64,000 nucleotides of DNA from Hemileia vastatrix (GCA_030280995.1 JASXTE010000001.1:2464001-2528000); one strand, 5' to 3'; shown: positions 45,531 through 58,339, counted from the stretch's first letter. The notes: a model not told the origin generated them from the sequence alone. A program made the numbers and translations.

Positions 45531-45646
45531 TTAAAATGTTGTTATAAAATGTTGTGAACTCCAGTGAAGGGTGTGTGCCTAGGATTGATGGGTAGGGAGG
45601 GAGGGAGGTCACACGTGAAAGGGATGTTGTGGCCAACATATGGCTG

Positions 45647-47170
45647 TGTCAGGTTTAGTTAAATTACAGAGAATTGAATATCTTTATCAGTCAGTTGTCT
45701 AGATGATTTAAATTTTCCAGTATGAATAGTGTTGTTCAAATCTAATTAAGTAATAGAATATAATTCAGTATAATGGTCTCTGTAATTTAATCTCACTTAT
45801 GATAGATGGTGTACAGCTTACAGTTGGTAAAATAAATTAGACTAATTATTTAAAATAATATTTAAAAGACTTTAAAATTACTAATTAATATGTATTGTGA
45901 TGGTTGTTTATATATTTGAAAGGTGATGTAAAGGATTGTAGAATAAAAGTTTAAAAACCTCCATATTTTATACCCATAGATCCCCCAATGTTCCCCCTTG
46001 AATTACCAATCATTTACACATCCAATAACGCCCCAATCTAGTAGTTTCACATTTCCATTAACCTAAGGATCATCCAATAACAAAAGAAGAATCATATCAA
46101 ACACCAAAATATAAAAATAACAGGGGTTAATCCTTCAAAATTAAGTAATAACAAAAATAAGAGTATATGCATGTAATTATTAAAATAAAAGACTAGATAA
46201 GGAAATAATGGACCTAAATATAATGTCTAATTAAGGGGTATTAACAGTAGAAATTCAGTTATTAATTATTACAAATTTATAAGTGAAATACCTGTCTAAA
46301 AATGACCAATATAGCCTAAGAACAAATTTAGAAACCCAAAATAAGACATGAAATGTGGGTTGACTGAATGAAGACTTTTGTCAGGCACTTGCACAGGTAA
46401 ATACTTGACTAAATAGGTGATTTTAAGTGTGGCAGTGAAGTCTGGGTGCTAATCTTGAGGCTATTAATGAAATTGGTGCAGATAATGAGGTCAATGCACT
46501 AATAATGAAATTAGGACACTAAATAAGCACCTCTTGCCTATTTTAGGGTTTCTACACATATGGAGAATATACTGTGGTTTAATGTTAGTGTGAAATTACT
46601 AAATTTGTTAATAATGAAGCCATGCATGTGGGATAAATGTAGGCAGCATAAGGCCAGTACACAGAGGCCATTTCTAGCATAAAAAACAACAATTTTGAAA
46701 TGTTTTATTTTTATACATTTAATTAGCCAGATAAATATTTCTAAATAGTTCAAATTGGTGGTTCAAAGCAAAATTTTAATATTATTTAATTTATAGCACA
46801 TATATTCAAATTTAAGGGATTTAAAGTGCTTTTTCATTATTTCACTATTTCACTATAATAATTTATCATTATTTCACTATAATAATGAAAACAACAGCTT
46901 TAAGACCACTTAAAAATTATGTAACCTTATTTCTAAGGTTCTTAATATTACCCTAAAATATTCCAACCTAATATTAAGTACATAAGACCTATAAAAGATG
47001 GATATATGTATGTATCTAAAGTGTTATAATGGAATATATTGTATTAAATAACTTATTTCACTTAAATATACATATTGTATACCTTTAATAATTGTTCCCA
47101 TGTGTAATTAATGTGTTTATCATACTTCACATGCATATTTTACTCAGTTATGGGAATATCCAGGCTGAAA
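45647..47170 (-). repeat. Solo LTR, older copy, 1524 bp
   Basis: It matches the solo LTR at 54733-56233 in inverted orientation over its length. Shared blocks include CAGTTGTCTAGA near one end, AATATTAAGTACATAAGACC in the middle, and CAGCCTG..ACTGAGTAAAA at the other end. Minus-strand TATAAAATATGG (45961-45972) replaces the TATA box. CpG pairs of the other copy are TpG or CpA here. The flanks GGCTG and GTTTG do not form a clean target duplication. The ORF at 46538-46753 inside it is not a gene. Confidence 0.82.
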
Positions 47171-47868
47171 GTTTGTGAAAAAATAGGGAAAAAAGTGTAG
47201 ATTTGAGGTCATAACTGACACCCATTTTTGAAATAAGTGACTTTTTGAAAAATTCAAGCACTAATTTGTAAGTGCTTATTTTATTTAAATTATTCACTTT
47301 ATTTAAAAGTAGATTCTTCAGAAATGACACCCACTATTATTTCTATCCTTTATCTTGTCACTCTTGCTATTCTTCAAGCCAAATAATGACAATGTGTAAA
47401 CTTATAATGTAAGCAAAAAAAATGCTAATTATTATGAATTTAATCCAATTGAAAAATTGTCTTAAGGGATATGTTAAAAATTTTAGTCATTATAAAAGAA
47501 GGCTAGTTATTTGATTACACTGATAGCTTCAAGGATGGAAAAGGAGAGCAGCCTTGGGAGCAGCTGCAAAGTTGAACTAGATCACATGTAGCTAAAAGCC
47601 AAACCAGAGCCTTGAGGTTCACCTCTGCTGTAAAGCTAAATAGAAATTTGAGTTGAAAGTAGTGATAAAGTCTGCGGCTGGAATAAAAAACAAAAAAAGA
47701 CCCTGTCTCCTTAATGTCCCCACTTTTTTTTTTAATTATTAACTTTTTATTTTTTATTTTTAATATTTAATTTTTTGGGGGGGTTCTTAATTGTTTTTTT
47801 TTTCAAAATCCTTCTTTTTACATTCCTTCACTCCTTGTCATGGTTATTTTTTTGTTTATTTAAATGTT
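47171..47868. other. No gene; homopolymer-rich
   Basis: AT-rich DNA with T runs and a G7 run (about 47778). Nothing recognisable up to the copia 2 target site. Confidence 0.6.
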
Positions 47869-47873
47869 AATTT

Positions 47874-48511
47874 TTTCAGAGATCTTAAGTGAAATGAAAA
47901 GATATAAGCGCTAGCTATATATCAGAAATGAAACAAGTATTTAGAAAATAGCTGAATTGAGATGGGACCAGTCAGATTCTAATAACTAAGTACAACAAGG
48001 AAGCTAGAGGAAAAAGCAACTTAAGTGAAATGAAAAGATATAAGTGCTAGCTTTATATCAGAAATGAAACAAGTATTTATAAAATAACTATAGTAAAAAT
48101 TAATATGATTTAAGAAGAGATAGAAAATTTTTAAAGACAAGACTTAAGATGAATGTACCTGAATTGAGATGGGAACAGTTAGGAGAATAGACTTGGTGAG
48201 CTTCCTTAAATACACAAGATACCATTCTCAATTCAGGACAATAACAATGAAGTAGTAGGTACAAGATTTGAGCACACAGGAAATAGGGAATTACTTTAAG
48301 AGTACAACTTTTTTGTTAAACATGCAAGACTCAATAAACAGCTTGCTGCACACGAGTTAGTATCAGCACAAGGACAATACTGATAAAGGTACTTGGTTAA
48401 ACAAAAAGTGTATTATAAGCTCAGATAGAAAAATAGGTAAGTTAGTGAGAACAAGTTCAACAAAGTAAAGGAGTAAGAAAAATATAGACTCAGGGATTCA
48501 ATTTTCTGACA
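47874..48511 (-). repeat. 3' LTR of copia element 2 (638 bp)
   Basis: Read on the minus strand it starts TGTCAGAAAATTGAATCC; its far end, TCTCTGAAA, should be CTGACA as in the other LTR. It contains an internal direct repeat: CTTAAGTGAAATGAAAAGAT at about 47885 and again about 136 bp further on, each followed by GCTAGC and TCAGAAATGAAACAAGTATT. Confidence 0.9.
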
Positions 48512-49530
48512 CCCCCCCTTGCTTGAGATTGCATTTTTCTTAAACCACAGGCAGAAACCAAGGTGGAGAGATTCTTGTTGGGAGTAGATTTGATAAAGGA
48601 ATCTTCTAGCATTTGATCTGTTGGAATGTAAGGAGTTTTAATGATTTTAATGGCTACCTTCTCTCTAATCCAATTGTATTGTACTTCAATGTGTTTGGTT
48701 CTTTCTTGGAACACCAGATTTCTGGTTAAAGTAATTGCTCCTTGATTGTCGCCATAGAGGAGGTTTGGTTTATCAATAGTGATACCTAAAGAATTAATGA
48801 GTGGTTGGAGCTAAATGGCCTCTTTAACAGCAGAGAAGAAAGATTTATACTCAGCTTTGGAGGTAGATAGAGAAATGGTTGGTTTTTACTTAGACTGCCA
48901 TGAGATGGAAGCACCATTTAAGAAGAATAGATAACCTGAAGTAGAATGTCAAGTAAAGGGGCAACCTTCTCAATCTGAATCAGCAACTCCAATTGGTAAT
49001 GAGTAAGAGTGATGGCCAATTGGGAACAGTGTATTTTTGCAAGATTTATGCCCATATTGAAGTGATAGATTGCAAGTTCCTGACAAGTACCTCATTACAT
49101 GCTTGAACACTATCCACTGATTAATTCCAGGTTTTCTGATATTTTGTGATAATTGACTGACTGAAAAGGAAAGATCTGGTTGGGTGCACTGTACCAAGTA
49201 ATTTAAGGAGCCAACTGCACTTCAATATTTGATTTACTGTTTTTAAAACTCTGTGATTTCCTCAGGAGTAGCAGGAAGAAGGTGTAGGTGTGGAAGTAAT
49301 GGAGTTGTGACAAATTTACATTCAGATAATTTATATTCTTTCAGTAAATTAATACAATAAGAGTTCTGTGACAGGCTAATATTTTTTTAATTACTTTTGC
49401 TTGTGACATTTATTCCCAGGAAGAGTTTATCTTTTCCCAAATCATCCATATTATAGCCAGATAAAATAAGTTTTTTAAAGTGAGTAAATTTTTTGCTAAA
49501 TATGACCATGTCATCAACATGTAGGTAAAC
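48490..49530 (-). pseudogene. Copia 2 reverse transcriptase C-terminal half and RNase H
   Basis: On the minus strand LHVDDMV (49499-49528) is the RT active-site loop with both aspartates kept. TQPDLSFSVSQLSQNIRKPG (49197 onward) and MRYLSGTCNLSLQYG follow in a readable piece. The RNase H end is KHIEVQYNWIREKV and IPTDQMLEDSFIKSTPNKNL (48714-48490), running into the polypurine tract. Stops and frameshifts separate these pieces. Confidence 0.82.
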
Positions 49531-49539
49531 ATAATTTGG

Positions 49540-50232
49540 ATTAGATTTGTCGGATGAAATAAAGAAGCAAGGGTCAGATTCTGATGGAAAGAAATTAATA
49601 GAGTTAAAGAAAGTATTTATTCCTTTAGACCAGAATCTTGGGGATTGTTTTAAACCTTAAATTTATTTCTTTAGTTTTAGCACAGGATTTTGGAAGTTGG
49701 AAGTGATTAAAACACCATTAGGTGCCTTCATGTAAACTTCTTCTTCAAGTACTCTATGAAGGAAGGCCTCCTTGACATCCATATGATTAAACTAAAGATC
49801 CTGTAAAGCAGAAAGTGCAATGAGGGTTTGGAAAGTAGTTAGTTGGCCTTTTGGAGAAAAAGTATCAAATTAATCAATGCCTTGAAGTTGGGAAAATCCC
49901 TGCACACATAATCATGCTTTGTATTTTGATATTCTGCCATCATGTTTTTCTTTTACCTGAAATACCCCGGTGGAACCTATTGCAGAAGCATTTAACAGTT
50001 TCTCACAGATTTCCCAAACTTTATGAGAGGCAATATTATTGAGTTCACTTTCAATTGCCTTTTCCCATTCAGGTCCATATAAACTATTAAGGGCAGAATG
50101 ATATTTTTTAGGTACAGGGACATTGATTTCCTTAGTAGAAGTGTTGGAAAGGAGTGATACATTTGTTCTTTGATGAGGATGATTTATGATGTTGGAGGTA
50201 GATATTTAGAAATCAAAATTGTGGGAAGGAGT
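49540..50232 (-). pseudogene. Copia 2 reverse transcriptase N-terminal half (heavily broken)
   Basis: No frame stays open for 60 codons, but the stretch lies exactly between the integrase end and the VDDM loop. Minus-strand pieces such as the one encoding a DVKEAFLH-like segment near 49770 fit copia RT motif A. It is decayed sequence of the same gene. Confidence 0.6.
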
Positions 50233-51438
50233 TTAATCAGTATAAGTGAAACAATCTTTTACATAAGTATGTTTGGGTTTTTGAATTGGTGACTCAGAGG
50301 GATTTGAGGGAGTAGGAGGTTTTGAGTCACATTCAGAATCTGGGGAAGTGGAATTGGCAGGAATAAGAGGTAGTTCTTCAGTCAGGTCTGGATAGTGAAG
50401 GAAAAATGGTTTATTTGAAACTTTATGAAGAGTTGTGGAAGGGAACTGAGATTCATTAAAAATAACATCATGCAAAAAAGAGGTAGTTAGAGTGACTGGG
50501 TCCATGAGTTTGTAAGATGATAATTTTGGATCATAACCAATGAGGATGATATGTTTAAAAGCATTATCAAACTTTCCTTTTCTGAGTTTTTTAGGAATGA
50601 GGCTGTAGGGAATGCAGCCAAAAGTATGGAGATGATTGATTTTTGGTTTCTGTTTGAAAATAACCTCATATGGAATTTTCATGGATTGACTTTTAGTAGG
50701 AGTACAATTGTGAAGATAGACAGAAGTAGTGACAGCCTCAGCCCAGAGCTCTGTTGGTAGATTACCTTGAAATAAAATTGCCTTAGCCTTTTCAGCAGTA
50801 GTTTGGTTTCCTCTTTCAGCAATTTTATTTTACTGTGGTGAGTAAAGGGAAGTGATGTGCATTTGAACTCCTTCAGCATCAAAAAAAATTTGAATTTTAC
50901 AGTTACAAAATTCTCCTCCTCCTTCATTTACCAGGTGTGCAATTTTAGTGTTGAGTTGATTTTCAATTAACTTTTTGAATTTCATAAATGCAGATAAGTT
51001 ATCTGACTTATTCTTTAATATATATATAAAGTGATAAGAAGAGTAGCCATCTGTAAGTTGATAGTTGTATTTTCCTCCACCAAAAGAACAAGGACTAATA
51101 CTACCACTCAAATCTGCATGTATATATTCAAGAGGATGTGTAGTTTTAGGCATAGTACCAGAGTAAGGTTTATGGCTAATCTTATATTTAACGCAAATCT
51201 CACTGAAAGACTTAATCTCTCTAACAAGAAACAAATTAAACTCTTTATTAAGTGTCGCCAAGTAATCATGACTTGGATGGCCTAACCTGTTGTGCCAGGT
51301 AGAGTAAGAATCACTGCTTAAGAAGAGAGAGGAATGGGACATACCAAAGCTGCTGTCTATGTAGAATAGGTTTCCCTTGATGGCTCCAGTGAGAAGAGTA
51401 GAGGAGTTGTCAATATTAAGACTGAGTTTGGAAAACAC
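50233..51438 (-). pseudogene. Copia 2 integrase (frameshifted)
   Basis: The first ORF (51438-50830) has YSTWHNRLGHPSHDYLATL and CVKYKISHKP, so the HHCC zinc site has Tyr in place of its last Cys. HADLSGSISP keeps the first Asp, but the second site reads NEGGGEFCN where DNGGEF is usual, so that Asp is lost. After a frame change, 50682-50233 has MKIPYEVIFKQKPKINHLHTFGC and KFDNAFKHIILIGYDPKLSSYKL, the conserved end of copia integrase. Dead enzyme. Confidence 0.88.
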
Positions 51439-51510
51439 CTTGCTTAGGGCAGGTAAGCTGATTAGATTTACTTGAAGAGAGGGGACATGAATACAATTGT
51501 TTAAGTTAAC

Positions 51511-51738
51511 TTATTTTCCATTAAAGGTAAGAGAGATGGAACCTTGCCCCTCACTCATCATAGAAGAGCTTTTGCCAAATAGGATTTTGTTTTTTTGCAT
51601 GGAATAATTGGAGAAGAGATCTTGAGAACAGATCATATGTTTTGTGGCTCCACTGTCTAAAACATAACTGTGAGGATTGGAAATAGGGATAGCCAAAAGG
51701 CAAACAGAACTTGTAGGTTGGACTTCAGAAATATCCAA
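51511..51738 (-). pseudogene. Copia 2 protease region
   Basis: YVLDSGATKHMICSQDLFSN is the copia aspartic protease active site (Asp-Ser-Gly-Ala) with the family His-Met. A stop lies between it and the integrase ORF. The triplet is intact. Confidence 0.87.
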
Positions 51739-51769
51739 GGTTGAGTTGGTTTTTTGAGTACCAGTTTTA

Positions 51770-52517
51770 TTTTTTAAATGAGGATGTAACTGAAAGAATT
51801 TTTCTTCAGGGTGTTTAGCTTTAGGTTTGTGGAAACCATTGGAGCAGAATTTGTAAGTTCTTTTATTGATGGTTTTGAGAGCTTTAGAGGATTCTGGAGT
51901 AGGAATATCACTATGTTTGTGTTGATACTTGTTGAGAGCAAGGACCAGCTTGTTGAATGTAATGGATTCATTTCTGGAAAAAGCATTGTTGGTGAGAGAA
52001 TCACAGAGAGAAGTGAATTCTGATGGAAGGAGAAATAAGAAATAAGAGGTAAGGAGGTTTTCCTTGAGTTTGATACCAACAGCCCCAAGGCTGATTTGAG
52101 AGACTTGATTAACTCAATGTACTTGGTAGTGTCTCCAGGGTATGAGACAAGGGCAAAGCACTGGAAAACACACACTTGATTGGCTTCACTAGTGGAACAA
52201 TAGTGATCAGATAAAGCTTTCTAAAGAAGGTAAGGATTCCTTTCAGTAGTTGAATTGAGAAAGAACTGGATATAATAACCATCCATGTATTGAGTGATAG
52301 AACCTAGGGCCTTCTGAAATTGTAAACAATAATTCTCAATTTTAACATCACCTTCTTCAGAGTGTGGGCCTTGATTGAGGAGAACTATATCAAAGGTATT
52401 ATTTTGAAGGAAGAGACTGCGTACTTGGTAAGACCAAATTTGATAGTTTTCTTTTTTCAAAAGAGGGATTCCTCTGTTTCCTTGGGGTACTGAGTTTGAT
52501 TTAATGATATTTTCCAT
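51770..52517 (-). pseudogene. Copia 2 gag (frameshifted), with altered zinc finger
   Basis: The N-terminal ORF (52517-52221) has PLLKKENYQIWSYQVRSLFL, the gag N-terminal motif of copia elements, and LGSITQYMDGYY. Frames are then lost. Near 51850-51780 the minus strand reads FCSNGFHKPKAKHPEEKFF, which fits the CxNGxHNPxxxHxxxxC zinc site of many copia gags with the last Cys changed to Phe. Confidence 0.78.
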
Positions 52518-52597
52518 TTTTAGAGAAAAGCAGATTGTGGTATAGATTTAGGTATGTGTATTGTGTATTTTAGTGGATAGACTCCAGTCTCATAATC

Positions 52598-53235
52598 TGT
52601 CAGAGATCTTAAGTGAAATGAAAAGATATAAGTGCTAGCTTTATCTCAGAAATGAAAAAAGCATTTATAAAATAGCTGAATTGAGATGGGATCAGTCAGA
52701 TGCTAAGAACTAAGTACAGCAAGGAAGCTAGGGGAAAAAGCACCTGAAGTGAAATTAAAAGATATAAGTGCTAGCTTTATATCAGAAATGAAACAAGTAT
52801 TTAGAAAATACCTATAATGAAAAATAATATGATTTAAGAAGAGATAGAAAATTTGTAAAGATAAGACTCAAGATGAAAATACCTGAATTTAGATGGGATC
52901 AGTGAGGAGGATATACTTGGTAAGCTTCCTTAAATACACAAGATACCATTCTCAATTCAGGAAAATAACAATGAAGTAGTAGGTACAAGATTTTAGCACA
53001 CAGGAAATAGGGAATTACTTTAAGACTACAATGTGTTTGTTAAACATACATGACTCAACAAACATCTTGCTGTGCATGAGTTAGCATTAGCACAAGGATA
53101 ACAGTGATAAAGGCACTTGGTTAAACAAACCATGTAGTGTAAGCTCAGATAGCAAAAAAGGTAATTTAGTGAGAACAAGTTCAAAAAAGTAAAGGAGGAA
53201 AAAAAATGTAGACTCAGGAATTCAATTTTCTGACA
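52598..53235 (-). repeat. 5' LTR of copia element 2 (638 bp)
   Basis: Read on the minus strand it starts TGTCAGAAAATTGAATTCC and ends CTTAAGATCTCTGACA, so TG..CA and a terminal inverted TGTCAG/CTGACA are intact. It holds the same internal direct repeat of about 136 bp as the 3' LTR. Confidence 0.9.
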
Positions 53236-53380
53236 AATTTTGCATATGTGCATATGTGTGCAAATCCAGATGTGTGATACCTCACTTTTATTTTTCTTTC
53301 AACTCTTTTCATTACCACAGAATTTGAAGCAATCATTAAGATTTGTAGAATCAATAATGATAATAAAACTTTCTTCCAAA

Positions 53381-53641
53381 CACTTCACAATATGGGGGGC
53401 AGACTTGCTAGCAAGTCCGCAACCTTGGACCCAAACTCACCATAGATTGAACACACATTGAGCTATTTATAAAGGAACCATACAATCAAGGATGAACACC
53501 ACTCAGCAGAAAAGTTTTAGGTGGGTTTTCAAGTAGAGTTCAGTATGGTTTCAATATGAGTTCAGTCTGAGTTTCATCTGAGTTCCATCTGAGTTCAAGT
53601 TGAGGACTTGCTAGAAAGTCCACCCCCTATATTGCATAGTG
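53381..53641. mobile_element. 261-bp MITE of the CACCAC TIR family, 3-bp target duplication
   Basis: Left end CACTTCACAATATGGGGGGC; right end, read on the other strand, CACTATGCAATATAGGGGGT. The palindrome GACTTGCTAGCAAGTC is at 53402-53417, and a one-base variant is at 53605-53620. AAA stands before (53378-53380) and after (53642-53644). Subterminal repeats GAGTTCCATCTGAGTTC match those of the 44486 end. Noncoding. Confidence 0.87.
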
Positions 53642-54732
53642 AAATATATAAATGTGAAGTAAATCACACATAATTATCAATCAAATGAATATTTTTTAAA
53701 CAACTTCCTTTTGTTTTAATATCAAGTTGGTAAGCATGTATATATTCAGCAGAATCACCAGATATGGCTATTTCAATCTTATATATATATATATATACCA
53801 CACAATATTTGGGGGGGACTTGCTAGCAAGTTCTCAACTTGAAGTTAGATGGAACTCAGATGGAACTCAGACTGAACTTATAATGAACTGATACTGAACT
53901 TTACTTTGAACTCATCTTGAGCTCTTAACCAATAATGGATGAGTCTGAGCTGGAATAATAGTGAAAGTTTAATGAATAATTTATAGAAATAATGACAAGG
54001 GCAGATTAAGAATCTGATCCATTCACAGAATTTATTTCATAAAACACAATTTAATTTTCATTTTGAATTTCACTTGATCATTAAAAATACTGATAATTAT
54101 ACTATTCATTTAAAAAGCATCACTTTTAAACTCTATAATGATTTTATTAGTTTTTTTTTTTGAAAAAATTTACAATAAGATCAGTGGTTCTTTTTATTGG
54201 TAACTACTTTTAACCAAGAATTTGAAGCTTTCATTTTTTAATTTAAACCATATTACCTGATTTTTTTTGTATTTTTATTATTTCTGATTATGCAATATAA
54301 ATATTTTTAGTTCAATGGATCTATTTAACAAAAATATTGAACCATTAAAATTCTCAAGTATTTTATTCTATAATACTGTGAAAAGACTCATAATTAAAAA
54401 AATAAAAGATAGCAATATGTTTTCCTAATTTCTGTTTCAATGAAGTCCTCTGATAGCTTCTTTACACTAAGCACTAATAATTAATAAATTGTTTTATTAT
54501 AAGTTTAGAAAGAAGTATAATTCTTATACCAGTGGATTTTAATCAATTTTTTTACATTTTTATATGAAAGAAGATGAATAAAATTAAAATAAAATATAGT
54601 TTTGCTCTTTTTTTTGTTCTGTTGAATATTCAACTACTAAGAATTTTTGCAATACACATTTATTCAATGTAATATATATATGATATTCTGGAACTTTCAT
54701 GATTTATTTCATCAAAATTACATGTAAATATG

Positions 54733-56233
54733 TGTCAGCCTGTATATCTCCAGGACTGAGTAAAAAGTAATTATAAGTTATGTTAAACACATGAACTATA
54801 CATGGGAATAATAAATAAGAGTACACAAATAGTATACATAAGTAAAATTATGATAATACACAAAAAATGCCATTATAACACCTTATATACACGCATATAT
54901 CCACCTTTTATAGGTCTTATGTACTTAATATTAAGTTGGAATATGTTAGGGTAATCTTAAGAACCTTAAGTATAAGGCTACATAATTTTTAAGTACACTT
55001 AAAGCTGTTATATTCATTGTTTTATGCAAAAAACAAGAAATGCGCTTTATTTCACTTAAAAGTTGACTATATGCGCTATAAAATTGAGAATATCAAAATT
55101 GCGCTTTGACAGATCAATTGGGCTCATTTAGAACTATTGATTTGGCTATTTAAATGCATAAAAATAACACTTTTCAAATTTGGTGTTTTTTATGCCAGAA
55201 ATGGCTTCTGTGTACTGGCCACATACTGCCTGCTTTTTTCCCGTGTGAATAGCTTCATTTTTAGCAAAGTTAGCTTTTTCACACTATAATTACCCCACAT
55301 TCTACGCCCACTGTGGGGAAACACACTAAAATAGGCGACAGGCGCTTATTTAGTGTCCTAGCTTAATTAATAATGCATTGACCTTGTTTATATGCACTAA
55401 TTTCATTAATAACCTCACTCTTGGCACTTTATTTCATCACCACGCTTAAATTCGCCTAATTTTAGTCAAGGATTTACCCGTGCAAGAGCCTGCCAAGAAC
55501 TGCATGTAGTTACCCCACATCTCACGCTCTTTTTTAAGTTTTTGGGTGGTTTCTCAGTCAATTTTGGTTATTTTTGAATGGGAATTTCACGTAGTATAAT
55601 GTCAGGATTAGCCCCATTATTTCTACAGTCAATCCCCCTTATTATTAAGCTATTATTAACCTTAAAAAGTCTCCTTTAGTCTTTAATATTATTGTTTTAT
55701 ACGCATATACTCTCTTTTTATCTTTTTCTTTAATTTTGATGGATTTCCCTTATTATTTCAGGATTTTGGCGGTTGTTACTCTTCTAATTATGTCATGGGT
55801 TACTGGGAATGTTGATGGGAATGTCTATTAGTTGTTTAGAGGCGTTATTAACTGTGTATTGGGTGGTACATCAAGGGAATCATTGGGGAACTCAGTGTGT
55901 ATAAAAGGAGGAGGTTTTTGGGTTGTATTTATTCATTCTTTATCATTACAATTTAACCAATATAACCAAATCAATTACAATACATATCAATTAGTACTTT
56001 TATAAGACTTTTGAATAGTATCTGAATTTATATAATCTATTTTTCTACCAACTATAAAGATTGTAAGCCATATATAAGAATAGTGAGAATTATATTACTG
56101 AGACCTTTATATTTGATTATATTTTACAACTTAGTGGATTAGAACTACAGTTTTCATATAGGACCATTAAAATCTTCTAGACAACTGACTATTCAAGCTA
56201 GTTCACGTCCTTGTACTTGACCTTAGCCTGACA
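54733..56233 (+). repeat. Solo LTR, 1501 bp, with perfect 5-bp target duplication
   Basis: Starts TGTCAGCCTG and ends TAGCCTGACA, so TG..CA with a terminal inverted repeat. ATATG stands directly before (54728-54732) and after (56234-56238). A TATA box is at 55900-55908. No internal coding region is attached. It retains many CpG pairs (for example in GGCGACAGGCGC and ACGCTTAAATTCGCC), which suggests it is younger than the copy at 45647-47170. It must come from a large LTR retrotransposon whose body is not in this window. Confidence 0.93.
55900..55908 (+). promoter_or_regulatory. TATA box of the solo LTR promoter
   Basis: TATAAAAGG at about 1170 bp into the LTR, followed by GAGGAGG and an A/T-rich stretch toward the LTR end. 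The older copy has TATAAAATATGG at the same place (45961-45972, minus strand), which supports it as the LTR core promoter. Confidence 0.6.
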
Positions 56234-56238
56234 ATATG

Positions 56239-58339
56239 GCTATTTGGTAGAGTAATCTCATGAGTTTAAATAATAAATCACTACTCAGTAAATTTTTCAT
56301 ATGAAAAACTGAAATTCAAGCTAGATGTAAAACTTTAAATATAATAAAAAAAAAGTAGTATAAATTTATTTAAACTTTAATTTTAGTGCTTGATTTTGCT
56401 TCAATGCTGTATTGTGGGATAATTTCAGTGTCAACTTGGGAATAAGCACCATATATTTCAAAAAGTTTTATCATGTTAAAAAATATGCTTCAGATAAAAT
56501 TTTTGATTGTATTATTGTTCAAGAACTGAATTAAATAGGTAGAAGTGGTACTTCTTCATAATTCTATCAGTTTCAAATGGAAAAACTATTATATGATATT
56601 TATTTTGTAAAAAAGACACAATAGGTACTTTAGATTATATCCATGTAGCAAAGCAGCTGTAAAGGCAATCATATTTTGATTAAAAATAATATTATTCCAT
56701 ATTTAAAATGAATAGGAAAAATATTTCAATTCTATGGTGCTGAAAAATTAATTAAGTGAAATTTTTCAGTTACACTTTTTTAGTCTTTAGAATAAAAGTT
56801 TTGACAGGAGTAATTCACAACTGAACACCTACACACAATTCTAAAATTAAATATATGGGTTCGGGATCTATCAATGATTTATTTGAATAATGATATTCAT
56901 GCTGATTGGTAGATCTTATATGATGTATCTATTCAATTTCTAATTGTATGAAAACCAATCCCTTTGATATTTTATTTAAACAGAAGAATTTATAAATCTT
57001 CTTGAAATTGGCCTTAACACAAAGCAATACTGGAATGAATATATTTTTATAAAAATTAATTTAAATTGCATTATTTCAAATGTTAATTACATATTTATAA
57101 CAGAAAATAAATATTAAAATTTGAATTTTTATAGAAATATATATTGATTTAAAAGATATTTACTTATTTTTTTTACAAAACCGCCAATTTCATCCTGTGA
57201 GGCTTCCCTTAAACTTAAAAATATAAGTCTAAAAAATTAATATGATGCTCTGAAGACTCTATATGATTTGTACCTAAAGCAAAGAAAAAATTTTGAAGTA
57301 CTTCAAATCTAAGCAAAAGAGCTGATACCTTTTTTATATAATATAGTTGTATAAAATTAATTTTAAGTTATTTTCTTAATCTGCCATATGGAAAGAACTC
57401 ATGTCATAATAATATATGATCAACTTAAAATTATTTTTAATATGATATTTTATCAAAATGATTCTTAATTTGTACTTATTTTCACAACTTCAAAGTATTT
57501 AATAAAAATATTGTGATATAAAAATATAATTATTTTTATATTTAAAAATACTTAATAAAAATTCTAAAAAAGTATAAATTTTTTCATGGCTTAACTTAGC
57601 TTGAACCACTCTTGGAAACAGGATTGCATTGAGAGTTCAATCTAAGTTCCACCAAAAACATGATAAATATTTTTTTTGCAAATGTATATAATCATTGCAA
57701 TGAATAAAACTAGTAGAAGAAAGGACTCAGAAATTTTTTTCTGCTACTGAATAGATTATTGTAAATAGATTGAGGTAGATAAATTATTAAAGTTTCTCAA
57801 ATTTGCAGTTATTACAGTCAATTATCCAGTTATATATAGTAATCACAAAACAGGAAATGAAGCTAAATGGTTATATATGTAGATAGATCTTTTCTTCAAA
57901 ATTTACTTGAATAATTTAATTTAATTCAAAGATATTTTAATCTAACCAACATATTCTAATATTACATTAAAAAATAAATACAATAAACTCATAAAATACA
58001 TAAGTTCAATTGTTGAAAATTTCTTTAAATGTTTTGTTTTAGTTTTCAACTTTTTTCTAAAACTTTCCTATTATATTATTTATTTATATCATGTATACTT
58101 ATCAGAAGCATACTGTCAATTCTTGTGTAAAAAAGCAAAATAGTATTTTGTTACCAATTATTTTATTATTTTACTTTCTTAGTCTTAAAGTGCATTTTAA
58201 ATAAAAAATATTAAATAAAGATGTATAAACTATAGGTTTAAGTTCAAAAATATCAATAAAAGATAATTATCAATCATTTTTCATAGTGGCAGAATAGAGC
58301 TGTAGATCAAGGGGTGGTCTTTGATTTTCGCCCGAAGAA
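56239..58339. other. AT-rich DNA, no gene
   Basis: Interior of the presumed TIR element. No ORF or repeat that I can support. Confidence 0.55.

Larger units (their letters stand above)
47874..53235 (-). mobile_element. Ty1/copia LTR retrotransposon 2, complete structure, decayed
   Basis: Two 638-bp LTRs of equal length (47874-48511 and 52598-53235). AATTT stands on both outer sides (47869-47873 and 53236-53240), a perfect 5-bp target duplication. Internal order on the minus strand is gag, protease, integrase, RT, RNase H. A G-rich polypurine tract (AAGGGGGGGTG, minus strand) adjoins the 3' LTR, and AGATTATGAGACTGG lies just inside the 5' LTR. The LTRs differ at roughly 7-8 percent of sites by eye, so it is an old insertion. 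All genes are broken. Confidence 0.9.
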
